Assembly (NCBI GenBank): GCA_945910925.1
Contig: CAMDZX010000103.1
Location: 1-6,705, forward strand
From: an uncultured bacterium
Lineage (GTDB): Bacteria; Cyanobacteriota; Vampirovibrionia; Gastranaerophilales; Gastranaerophilaceae
DNA length: 6,705 nt
Direction: 5' to 3'
Made by a program: the position numbers and the translations under genes. The notes beneath the pieces are model-generated. The model was not told the DNA's origin, made no database searches, and saw only the letters and a list, made by a program, of their open reading frames with translations. Of this stretch, positions 1-4,883 are shown one piece after another (position 1 is the first letter of the stretch; every line of letters begins with the position of its first letter).

Positions 1-63
1 CACATGTTTCGTGGTGCGTGCATCCGCTAATCGTCGGCTAAAATTTGAAAGGAGTATCAATTT

Positions 64-912
64 ATGGCACTTACTATTAACACAAACATGGCTTCATTAT
101 TGGTTCAAAAGAACATGACTGCAGCTACAAACAGTCTTAACACATCTATTGAAAGAATGACAACAGGTTATAAAATTAATGCGGCAAAAGATGATGCTGC
201 AGGGTTCTTCGTATCTAAAACAATGCAAGTTCAATTAAGTTCTACTGCTGTTGCTGAAGATAACTGTGCAATCGGAACAAGCTTGTTAAATACCGCAGAA
301 AGTAATTATGATTTGTTAACAACACACCTTCAACGTATTAGAGATTTGACCGAACAAGCTGCTAACGGTACTTATGGTCAAGATTCTATTGATGCAATTA
401 AATCAGAAATTGAATCCCGTTTGGCAGAAATAGACAGAGTTGCTCATAGTTGTGAATTTAATGGTATTCAATTAATGGATGGTTCTGCCGGTGATATTAA
501 TATTCAGTGCGGTATTGACTCAACTGCTAACAGCCAAATAAAACTTGAAGCTGAATTATTCTCCAACTCGGAAGCCAGTGTACTTATGGGTGTCAGTGGT
601 ACGGATTTCTTAGCTAAATTTGTAGCAGGCGGTACAGATTATGCATCTGCATTAGATGAAGTTGATGAAGCAATTCAAAAAATTTCAAAACGTCAAACAA
701 AACTCGGGGTATATCAAAACAGATTGGAATCTGCAAGTGATGCATTATCTGTAAAATATGAACAAACTACATCTTCACTATCTACAATAAGAGATGCGGA
801 TATTGCAGAAGAATCTTCAGCATTTATTAAGGCTCAAATTTTACAACAAGCATCAGCATCACTATTATCTACAGCAAACCAAACACCTTCAATCGCTTTA
901 AATCTGATATAG
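64..912 (+). CDS. fliC: flagellin, short form (282 aa)
   Basis: Structural subunit of the flagellar filament, exported through the flagellar type III apparatus and polymerised outside the cell. The N-terminal D0/D1 region (about residues 1-140) carries the classic INTN start, a DDAAG box at 43-47, LQRIRDL at 89-95, an AEIDRV segment at 121-126 and FNGIQLMDG at 132-140. The C-terminal D1/D0 region (about 195-282) has a KLGVYQNRLES segment, an IRDADIAEES segment and a closing KAQILQQASASLL...NQTPSIALNLI. Only about 50 residues lie between, so surface domains D2/D3 are essentially absent and the filament should be thin and smooth. The start is fixed by AAAGGAG at 48-54, 9 nt before the ATG. Unusually, there are three cysteines (C68, C130, C149). 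The promoter lies mostly or wholly outside the window; I see no convincing sigma-28 site in the 63 nt available. Identity is certain; paralogue naming is not. Confidence 0.96.
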   Translation: MALTINTNMASLLVQKNMTAATNSLNTSIERMTTGYKINAAKDDAAGFFVSKTMQVQLSSTAVAEDNCAIGTSLLNTAESNYDLLTTHLQRIRDLTEQAANGTYGQDSIDAIKSEIESRLAEIDRVAHSCEFNGIQLMDGSAGDINIQCGIDSTANSQIKLEAELFSNSEASVLMGVSGTDFLAKFVAGGTDYASALDEVDEAIQKISKRQTKLGVYQNRLESASDALSVKYEQTTSSLSTIRDADIAEESSAFIKAQILQQASASLLSTANQTPSIALNLI

Positions 913-925
913 AGATAAAGGAAAT

Positions 926-955
926 TATAAGAACAAAGGGACAAAGGTTCTTATA
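926..955 (+). other. hairpin in flagellin 3' untranslated region
   Basis: A perfect 9-bp stem (926-934 with 947-955) closes a 12-nt purine-rich loop. It lies 14 nt after the flagellin stop codon and upstream of the terminator proper. No T-run follows it, so it is more likely a 3' stabilising structure for an abundant mRNA, or half of a double terminator, than a terminator by itself. Confidence 0.55.
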
Positions 956-965
956 CTTAAAGTCT

Positions 966-997
966 CGCCGGATATTAACTGTCCGGCGTTTCTTTTT
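966..997 (+). terminator. intrinsic terminator of flagellin gene
   Basis: The stem CGCCGGA/TCCGGCG (966-972 with 982-988) is extendable by a T-G wobble and an A-T pair to 974/980. A 5-nt loop separates the arms, and TTTCTTTTT follows directly. This is a textbook rightward Rho-independent terminator. The 3' half of the hairpin and the T-run also encode the last residues of the convergent hydE gene. Confidence 0.9.
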
Positions 998-1979
998 GTC
1001 TGAAACCTTTATTTGTTGATACAGTTCTGCCAATAGACATAATTTTTGATTTTATACATACTGAACACTTATCAGGAGATTCGTTTATACAGATTTTATT
1101 TGGGTATATTTCATAGTTCTTACGATATTCTCCTTCTGTAATATTCGGCATAACAACATTTGCACCGGAATTAAGAGCAATAATTCTACCGTTAGGGTTA
1201 ATCGTTTCCATTGCAGTTGTTGCTGGGATATTAATATCTTTCATAATTATTCTGCATAATGCCATAACTCTCAATGATAAGTCAAAATTTCTTTTTAAAT
1301 CGACTTTTTTATCGCCCAAAGGAGTATTCGGATGCGGAATAAACGGGCCTATACCTATCATATCCGCATCTAATTTCTTAAAAAATAAAATATCGTCTGC
1401 AAGAGAATCGATTGTTTGATTCGGAAGTCCGACCAGACATCCTGTTCCTGTTTCATATCCGAGTTCTTTGAGATTATATAAACATTCTATTCTGTTTTCA
1501 AACGACATATGAGGATGCAATGTTTCATATAAATTCTTATCTGTTGTTTCAATTCTCAAAAGATATCTGTCTGCGCCTGCATCTTTAAAAGCTTTGTAGT
1601 CATTATAACTTTTTTCTCCGATGCTGAGGGTCAGAGCAACATCAAACTTTTTTATCCGTTCAATAATATGGCATAACTTGTCTGTTGAGAAATAGGCATC
1701 TTCGCCGGATTGAAGAACAACAGTTTGTAAACCAAGCATTTTTCCATGTTGTGCAAACTTAATTATTTCATCTTCTTCAAGTCTATACCGTTTTATTTCA
1801 TTATTAGAACATCTGAGTCCGCAGTAATAACAAGTTCTTCCGCATATGTTGGAAAACTCAATAAGACCACGCAAGTGAACTTCATCTCCAACATATTTTT
1901 TTCTCACCTCATTCGCCTCTTGAAAAAGAGAATCATCAGTTTCCGTCAGACGATTTATAATATCTGCTTTCGTTAACAT
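975..1979 (-). CDS. hydE: [FeFe]-hydrogenase maturase HydE, radical SAM (334 aa)
   Basis: HydE is a radical S-adenosylmethionine enzyme that, with HydG and HydF, builds the 2Fe subcluster of the [FeFe]-hydrogenase H-cluster in the cytoplasm. The protein has IEFSNICGRTCYYCGLR at about residues 40-56, with the CX3CX2C cluster cysteines at 46, 50 and 53. It then has LQSGED, GADRYLLRIET, LGYETGTG.LVGLP, a GIGPFIPHP.TPL block and IPATTAMETI. This order matches Thermotoga HydE as I remember it. The auxiliary-cluster cysteines (CX7CX2C at 297, 305, 308) are kept. A GTG at 2024 would add 15 residues, but these would be encoded inside the upstream terminator hairpin, and neither start has a Shine-Dalgarno. 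I chose ATG 1979 because TATAAT ends exactly 6 nt upstream, predicting a leaderless message. hydF, hydG and a hydrogenase are not in the window. PylB is the main related alternative but fits less well. Confidence 0.92.
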   Translation of the reverse strand: MLTKADIINRLTETDDSLFQEANEVRKKYVGDEVHLRGLIEFSNICGRTCYYCGLRCSNNEIKRYRLEEDEIIKFAQHGKMLGLQTVVLQSGEDAYFSTDKLCHIIERIKKFDVALTLSIGEKSYNDYKAFKDAGADRYLLRIETTDKNLYETLHPHMSFENRIECLYNLKELGYETGTGCLVGLPNQTIDSLADDILFFKKLDADMIGIGPFIPHPNTPLGDKKVDLKRNFDLSLRVMALCRIIMKDINIPATTAMETINPNGRIIALNSGANVVMPNITEGEYRKNYEIYPNKICINESPDKCSVCIKSKIMSIGRTVSTNKGFRQKETPDS

Positions 1980-1985
1980 AATTGA

Positions 1986-1991
1986 ATTATA
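1986..1991 (-). promoter_or_regulatory. -10 element of hydE, leaderless spacing
   Basis: The minus strand reads TATAAT, then TCAATT, then the ATG of hydE. With the usual distance of 6 nt between the -10 hexamer and +1, transcription would begin at the A of the start codon (1979). No good -35 hexamer is visible at 16-18 nt; that stretch is occupied by the hairpin at 2000-2018. The element sits in the T-rich tail of that hairpin. Confidence 0.5.
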
Positions 1992-2018
1992 AAATAAACG
2001 GGGATTTTTTACATCCCC
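1991..2018 (-). terminator. probable intrinsic terminator of cupin gene
   Basis: On the minus strand GGGGAT pairs with ATCCCC (2013-2018 with 2000-2005) across a 7-nt A-rich loop, followed by G and TTTATTTTAT. It starts 10 nt beyond the cupin stop. The stem is only 6 bp, so it may be leaky and allow partial read-through into hydE. Confidence 0.55.
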
Positions 2019-2027
2019 ATTCACTAT

Positions 2028-2333
2028 TTATATTCTGATAAGAAAGAATTTGCTGTCCTTTTTAGCAAAAACCTTATGTTCTTTATCTTTTTTAAACATT
2101 AATATCTCGCCCTTATCCAGGGTAAATTTTTCAGCATCAAAGTGCATTTCTATTTCTCCGTCAAGGACATATACTGCGGCATCAGCAATTGAGGTATGAG
2201 TATCAATAATTTCGTCCTTTTGCAATCCTCTTATGGTAAGATTACTTTCTCCATTTTCCATAAGGACTTCTCTATCAAATTTTTCATCCTTTATACTTAT
2301 TAAATCCTTTGCTTTTAAAACATTGTAGAACAT
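2028..2333 (-). CDS. small single-domain cupin protein (101 aa)
   Basis: A one-domain beta-barrel cupin, probably a cytoplasmic metal- or ligand-binding protein; the substrate is unknown. Motif 1 reads as H46-T-S-I-A-D-A-A-V-Y-V-L-D-G-E60 and motif 2 as LDKGEILMFKKDKEHKVFA with H86. The usual second histidine and glutamate of HXHX3-4E are missing. This matches the subgroup of small anaerobe cupins with an H..P.DA.V.VLEGE-type motif, so any metal site is reduced. GTG 2339 is in frame, but it overlaps the Shine-Dalgarno (AAAGGAG, 2339-2345) and cannot be the start; ATG 2333 follows that site by 5 nt. The gene is divergent from the SGNH gene. It lies 48 nt upstream of hydE on the same strand, but a terminator-like hairpin lies between them, so a shared operon is doubtful. 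Confidence 0.85.
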   Translation of the reverse strand: MFYNVLKAKDLISIKDEKFDREVLMENGESNLTIRGLQKDEIIDTHTSIADAAVYVLDGEIEMHFDAEKFTLDKGEILMFKKDKEHKVFAKKDSKFFLIRI

Positions 2334-2402
2334 AAACACTCCTTTCTTATTAAAGCTTTGGTACAGTATTTTATTTTTTTGAATACTTAATTACATCCGC
2401 CA

Positions 2403-2432
2403 TTGGGGTATAAAGTAATTTTGTTTTATAAT
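2403..2432 (+). promoter_or_regulatory. promoter of SGNH hydrolase gene, leaderless spacing
   Basis: A perfect TATAAT lies at 2427-2432, with a weak TTGGGG at 2403-2408 (18-nt spacer). The hexamer ends 6 nt before ATG 2439, so the predicted +1 is the A of the start codon. No Shine-Dalgarno precedes the ATG. Confidence 0.6.
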
Positions 2433-2438
2433 CAGAGT

Positions 2439-3071
2439 ATGGAAAAGATTAAGATTATATGTTATGGAGATTCTAACACGTACGGTTTTAGACCGACTGA
2501 CGGTGGGAGATATTCTAAAAGTATCCGTTGGACAGGAGTTTTTGCAGATTTATTGGGCGATGAATACTCTGTAATAGAAGAAGGATGTAATAATCGTACA
2601 GGATTTTTTAAATGTGCAGACGGTTTTATTCAGAGCGGTAAAGAATATTTTCCGACTTGTATTAATAATAATTCGGATTCAGATATATTAATTTTGGCAC
2701 TAGGAACCAACGATATTCAAAAGTTTTATAATCCGACAGAGCAAATTATAGAGGAAGGTTTGTCTTTTTATGTCGATTATATAAGAGGATTAAACAAGAA
2801 TATAAAAATAATTCTCATCCCGCCGGTTAAACTTTCAGAAAACATTCTGAACGGTTATTTTGCATTTCAGTTTAATAAAACATCAATTGAACGCTCTGAA
2901 CGGGTACAAGATCTATATTACAGGTTTGCAAATAATAACGATGTAGAATTGTTTGATATAAACAAATATGTAACCCCCTCAAACATTGACGGATTACATT
3001 TTGAGCCTGTTTCTCATCAAATAATTGCTCAGAATCTTGCGAAAATTATTCTAAATAATATAAATGCTTAG
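2439..3071 (+). CDS. SGNH/GDSL hydrolase, arylesterase-like (210 aa)
   Basis: A serine esterase or acyltransferase of the SGNH fold. All four blocks are visible: block I CYGDSNTYG with nucleophile S12, block II glycine G49 in VIEEGCNNRTG, block III GTND (89-92), and block V DGLHF with catalytic D184 and H187. The RWTGVFADLL segment followed by VIEEG.N.RTG and LALGTND resembles the arylesterase/acyltransferase group typified by the Mycobacterium smegmatis acyltransferase, rather than lysophospholipase L1. There is no signal peptide, so it should be cytoplasmic; the natural ester is unknown. An in-frame TTG at 2403 would add 12 residues, but it coincides with the presumed -35 hexamer. ATG 2439 places the GDSN block at the usual distance from the N-terminus and lies exactly at the predicted transcription start. 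Confidence 0.9.
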   Translation: MEKIKIICYGDSNTYGFRPTDGGRYSKSIRWTGVFADLLGDEYSVIEEGCNNRTGFFKCADGFIQSGKEYFPTCINNNSDSDILILALGTNDIQKFYNPTEQIIEEGLSFYVDYIRGLNKNIKIILIPPVKLSENILNGYFAFQFNKTSIERSERVQDLYYRFANNNDVELFDINKYVTPSNIDGLHFEPVSHQIIAQNLAKIILNNINA

Positions 3072-3103
3072 CAAAAAATATTATGTTTATACTTTATAAA
3101 AGT

Positions 3104-3649
3104 ATGAATATTTTGTCTTTAAATCCATTTATACAAAAACAAGCGACTCCGCAATTTCAGGGAAAGCCAAAACTCCCTAAAGGTAGCGGTTTGAAACAAT
3201 TAAGTTCTGATGTTGTTGAACTTATGCCTAAGTTGTCGGAGTCACTTCCGCAAAAATTCGAACTTTCTGAAGCAGAAAAATCTTATAATGAAGTTTTAAA
3301 ACAATTACATACCCTAAATATGAATATACACGCTCAAAAGAGCAACTTGCGGGATTTCTATTCCGCACAAGATAGAATGGATTATCGTGAATTATTAAAG
3401 GAAAGACGAAAAGTTCAGACAAAATTGAAACAAATTGCAAAAAAATCAGGTTTACCTCAAGAAGTTTTAGAAATGAATGTAGCAGTAAAAAAGGAATATA
3501 ACCGCTATGCTCCCAAAATTGCACGAGCAAATTCCATGGAGGAGTTACATGAAGTGGAAAAACTTCTTTCTGAGGTTAATTTATTTGCTCGTTCGGAAGA
3601 ATTGCTATCCGGGCTAATTTCACAACAGAGAAAAATGTTAAAAAAATAA
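3104..3649 (+). CDS. hypothetical helical protein with N-terminal F-Q-G motif (181 aa)
   Basis: Not recognised as a named family. After a 16-residue Q/N/P-rich leader comes PQFQGK (residues 16-21), then a K/P/G linker. The rest is charged and almost entirely helical, with likely coiled-coil segments around residues 70-120 (KSNLRDFY, LLKERRKVQTKLKQIAKK) and 140-180. No membrane segment or signal peptide is evident. ATG 3083 would add 7 residues. I prefer ATG 3104 because it places the motif phenylalanine at residue 18, exactly as in the 214-residue protein encoded at 4880-5524. There is no Shine-Dalgarno. TATACT at 3088-3093 is a possible -10, with +1 near 3100, but co-transcription with the SGNH gene (32-nt gap) is equally possible. 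The function is unknown. Confidence 0.75.
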   Translation: MNILSLNPFIQKQATPQFQGKPKLPKGSGLKQLSSDVVELMPKLSESLPQKFELSEAEKSYNEVLKQLHTLNMNIHAQKSNLRDFYSAQDRMDYRELLKERRKVQTKLKQIAKKSGLPQEVLEMNVAVKKEYNRYAPKIARANSMEELHEVEKLLSEVNLFARSEELLSGLISQQRKMLKK

Positions 3650-3663
3650 TCTTAATTATTTTT
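3642..3663. terminator. AT-only hairpin between convergent genes
   Basis: A perfect 9-bp stem AAAAATAAT/ATTATTTTT (3642-3650 with 3655-3663) with a 4-nt loop overlaps the stop codon of the helical-protein gene. The right arm supplies a T-run for rightward transcripts and the left arm does so for leftward ones, so it may work in both directions. It contains no G-C pair in the stem and would be weak. Confidence 0.4.
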
Positions 3664-3915
3664 AATTCGCCGGATTGTCTGTCAGCCATTTAATAATGTT
3701 TATAAATATTTTCCAATTAAGTATAATGTTTTAAGTTTTGCATCCGAGTACGTTTCCAGCATGTTGTGCAATTCTGCTTTAATATTTTCTGTATCTTTTA
3801 CGGATTCAAAATCAAACAAATCTTTCATAGAACAATCAAAAAAATTGGATAGATTGACAAGTATTTTTAGACCTATGCCTGTTGATTTCGATATTAAAGG
3901 AAAGTAATTTTTAAA
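3662..3915 (-). pseudogene. 5'-truncated, frameshifted XRE-family regulator remnant
   Basis: Read leftward from 3915, an open frame of 71 codons contains LKILVNLSNFFDCSMKDLFD, which matches the end of the HTH_3/Cro-CI domain and the following linker of XRE regulators (typically ...TLIKIANFFDCSVDELF). It continues through a helical tail rich in D, E and K and ends at a TAA (3700-3702). A one-base shift at that point would extend it as INIIKWLTDNPAN to a stop at 3662-3664, suggesting a frameshift. The upstream half with the recognition helix is missing: an in-frame TGA lies at 3916-3918 and no plausible start precedes the domain. It is convergent with the helical-protein gene. The XRE assignment rests on one motif stretch, so it is moderate; the lack of a complete gene is clear. 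Confidence 0.5.
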
Positions 3916-3957
3916 TCACAGAGGTCCCATGAAGCATTTTTAAGCAAATTTTACACA

Positions 3958-3984
3958 ACAAAAAAGAGGGCTTAAACCCTCTTT
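3958..3984 (-). terminator. leftward intrinsic terminator
   Basis: The stem AAAGAGGG/CCCTCTTT (3963-3970 with 3977-3984) has a 6-nt loop. Reading on the minus strand it is followed by a T-run (complement of 3960-3965). It is the first good terminator downstream of the GIY-YIG gene, 156 nt past its stop, or it may be a relic of the decayed regulator locus. The remaining sequence between 3985 and 4095 holds no gene that I can support. Confidence 0.75.
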
Positions 3985-4095
3985 AATATTAAATTTGGAG
4001 GTAACGTCGCTACACTCGAACTTTTTGTTACAACAATTTATTGACGCTCTATCTGATAAAATTTTTATTTGCGAAATCATGAAATATAAAGAAAA

Positions 4096-4133
4096 TTGTC
4101 ATGCTGAACTTGTTTCAGCATCTTGCCAACTAT
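4096..4133 (+). repeat. palindromic repeat, left inverted copy
   Basis: Starts TTGTCA, then an 8-bp perfect stem ATGCTGAA/TTCAGCAT (4101-4108 with 4114-4121) around the loop CTTGT, then TCTTGCCAAC and TAT. The core CTGAACTTGTTTCAG is the hallmark of a dispersed palindromic repeat found in many bacterial genomes (known to me from spurious translations such as VTLNLFQGL). Confidence 0.8.
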
Positions 4134-4139
4134 AAATTT

Positions 4140-4430
4140 TTACTTCCAATCCAATGACAAATCTCTAAATTCGGGATTCATTTCTTTAATCAAATTAATT
4201 TTCCATTGTCTATGCCAACGTTTTAATTGTTTTTCTCTGTTAATTGCTGATTCAATAGAATCTGTTAATTCATAATAGACTAATTTATCTACGTTGTATT
4301 TTTCGGTAAAGCCTTCAACAACTTTATTTTTATGCTCCCAAACTCGTTTTTGCAAGTTGCTTGTTACTCCAATATACAAGGAAGTTTCTGAATAATTTGT
4401 CATTATATAAACTGCACAAGTTTTCTTCAT
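4140..4430 (-). CDS. GIY-YIG single-domain endonuclease (96 aa)
   Basis: A stand-alone nuclease of the UvrC/intron-endonuclease GIY-YIG superfamily (UPF0213/URI-like). AVYIM (6-10) and LYIGVT (18-23) form the GIY-YIG strands. R29 in LQKRVWEHK is the expected catalytic arginine, and E66 in INREKQLKRW is the metal-binding glutamate. A short basic C-terminus ends in EMNPEFRDLSLDWK. The length is normal for the family. An open frame continues upstream to 4589, but residues beyond M1 would be encoded by the repeat (VTLNLFQGL) and by antisense of the next gene, so ATG 4430 is the start. There is no Shine-Dalgarno; an extended -10 ends 6 nt before the ATG. The gene is enclosed by inverted palindromic repeats, suggesting that it acts on or spreads with them. 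Such proteins have no settled cellular role. Confidence 0.9.
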   Translation of the reverse strand: MKKTCAVYIMTNYSETSLYIGVTSNLQKRVWEHKNKVVEGFTEKYNVDKLVYYELTDSIESAINREKQLKRWHRQWKINLIKEMNPEFRDLSLDWK

Positions 4431-4436
4431 AGCCTT

Positions 4437-4445
4437 ATTGTAACA
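4437..4445 (-). promoter_or_regulatory. extended -10 promoter of GIY-YIG gene, leaderless spacing
   Basis: The minus strand reads TGT-TACAAT followed by AAGGCT and the ATG. TGN next to the hexamer is an extended -10, which can compensate for the missing -35. The predicted +1 is the A of ATG 4430. AAGG lies only 2 nt from the ATG, too close to serve as a Shine-Dalgarno. The promoter lies just inside the right-hand repeat. Confidence 0.55.
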
Positions 4446-4448
4446 TGC

Positions 4449-4486
4449 ATAATTGGTAAGACCCTGAAACAAGTTCAGGGTGACAA
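4449..4486 (-). repeat. palindromic repeat, right inverted copy
   Basis: On the minus strand it starts TTGTCA, then an 8-bp stem ACCCTGAA/TTCAGGGT (4474-4481 with 4461-4468) with the same CTTGT loop, then TCTTACCAAT and TAT. Compared with the left copy, two adjacent base pairs of the stem differ on both sides so that pairing is preserved. Confidence 0.8.
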
Positions 4487-4503
4487 AAAGAAAGGAGTAA
4501 TTT

Positions 4504-4725
4504 ATGACAAAAGAAATCGGACTTATTATCAAAATGCCAACGGAACAGGCTTCACCTGAAGAAATTGAAGAAAGAAAATCGAAACTCAATAACCTGCTTA
4601 AAAGGTGGACTTTCGAGGCATTTATAAAAGAAAAAGGAATGGAAGATGTGTTTGAGGGAGTCGAACTCGAAGAGTTAAGTATAGAGGGGTTTTTTGATAA
4701 ATTATTAAAATATCATTTTAAATAA
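4504..4725 (+). CDS. small acidic hypothetical protein (73 aa)
   Basis: Not recognised. The protein is rich in E and K, predicted helical (SPEEIEERKSKLNNLLKRW, then a second acidic helix around GVELEELSIEGFFDKLL), with no cysteine, signal peptide or membrane segment. It is supported as real by a strong Shine-Dalgarno (AAAGGAG, 4491-4497, 6 nt before the ATG) and by an intrinsic terminator 8 nt after the stop. The Shine-Dalgarno begins only 4 nt outside the right end of the repeat-bracketed GIY-YIG unit, so that unit may separate this gene from its original promoter. No clear promoter of its own is visible. Confidence 0.7.
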   Translation: MTKEIGLIIKMPTEQASPEEIEERKSKLNNLLKRWTFEAFIKEKGMEDVFEGVELEELSIEGFFDKLLKYHFK

Positions 4726-4733
4726 ATAACAAC

Positions 4734-4767
4734 AAAGCCGGTAAAATCAGTAATTTTAGCGGCTTTT
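4734..4767. terminator. bidirectional intrinsic terminator
   Basis: A 14-bp stem with one G-G mismatch (4734-4747 with 4753-4766) has a 5-nt loop. Rightward it is followed by TTTATATGTGTTTTT, and leftward by TTTGTTGTTATTT. It should terminate the 73-residue gene from the left and the leftward gene at 4880-5524 from the right. Confidence 0.8.
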
Positions 4768-4787
4768 ATATGTGTTTTTAATTTTAA

Positions 4788-4883
4788 GTCATAAACTGGA
4801 AGAGAGTTGTCGCAACTCGAAATTTTAACGACTCCGAGATTAGAACAATTCTTCCTGAGATTAAAGCTATTTTAAAAGATTAA
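4788..4883 (+). pseudogene. orphan C-terminal protein fragment, VVATRNFN module, copy 1
   Basis: A stop-free stretch after TAA 4785-4787 encodes VINWKRVVATRNFNDSEI (residues 1-18) and then a short helix ending LPEIKAILKD before TAA 4881-4883. There is no start codon or Shine-Dalgarno. It is reported because a second copy at 6526-6624 keeps 17 of 23 residues over the W-to-K core while many differences are synonymous (AAT/AAC, TCC/TCT, GAG/GAA, ATT/ATA) or conservative, indicating a sequence once selected as protein. I do not recognise the parent family. Its stop overlaps the stop of the convergent 214-residue gene. Confidence 0.5.

Larger units (their letters stand above)
4096..4486. mobile_element. 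candidate repeat-bracketed GIY-YIG unit (391 bp)
   Basis: Two 38-bp copies of the same palindromic repeat, 32 of 38 positions identical, lie in inverted orientation at 4096-4133 and 4449-4486. Both begin TTGTCA at the outer edge and point inward. The only gene between them is a single-domain GIY-YIG nuclease, which fills almost the whole interior. Immediately outside lies AAAGAAA on both sides (4088-4094 and 4487-4493), a possible 7-bp target duplication in A-rich DNA. The layout parallels REP repeats flanking RAYT transposase genes, with an unrelated nuclease in place of the transposase. Mobility is inferred, not shown. Confidence 0.55.

Noticed and set aside
1746..1976. 76-codon open frame on the + strand
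   Set aside because: Lies entirely antisense to the conserved N-terminal half of hydE, is rich in F/I/S and shows no motif.
2365..2387. AGTATT/AATACT dyad in the cupin-SGNH intergenic region as an operator
   Set aside because: Only 6-bp arms with an 11-nt A/T spacer in AT-rich DNA; not distinguishable from chance.
3228..3530. 100-codon open frame on the - strand
   Set aside because: Antisense shadow of the helical-protein gene, with no start signal or motif.
4000..4030. Third copy of the VVATRNFN module, or a tRNA/tmRNA 3' end (GTTCGAGTG on the minus strand)
   Set aside because: The likeness to the module needs indels and carries a stop codon. The T-arm-like word has no pairing 5' stem and no matching acceptor, so neither reading is supported.
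4096..4486. CRISPR or tandem repeat array from the two similar repeats
   Set aside because: Only two copies, in inverted orientation and separated by a gene; there is no regular spacing.
4431..4589. 53-residue N-terminal extension of the GIY-YIG protein
   Set aside because: It is translation of the palindromic repeat (VTLNLFQGL) plus antisense of the 73-aa gene; the conserved domain begins at ATG 4430.
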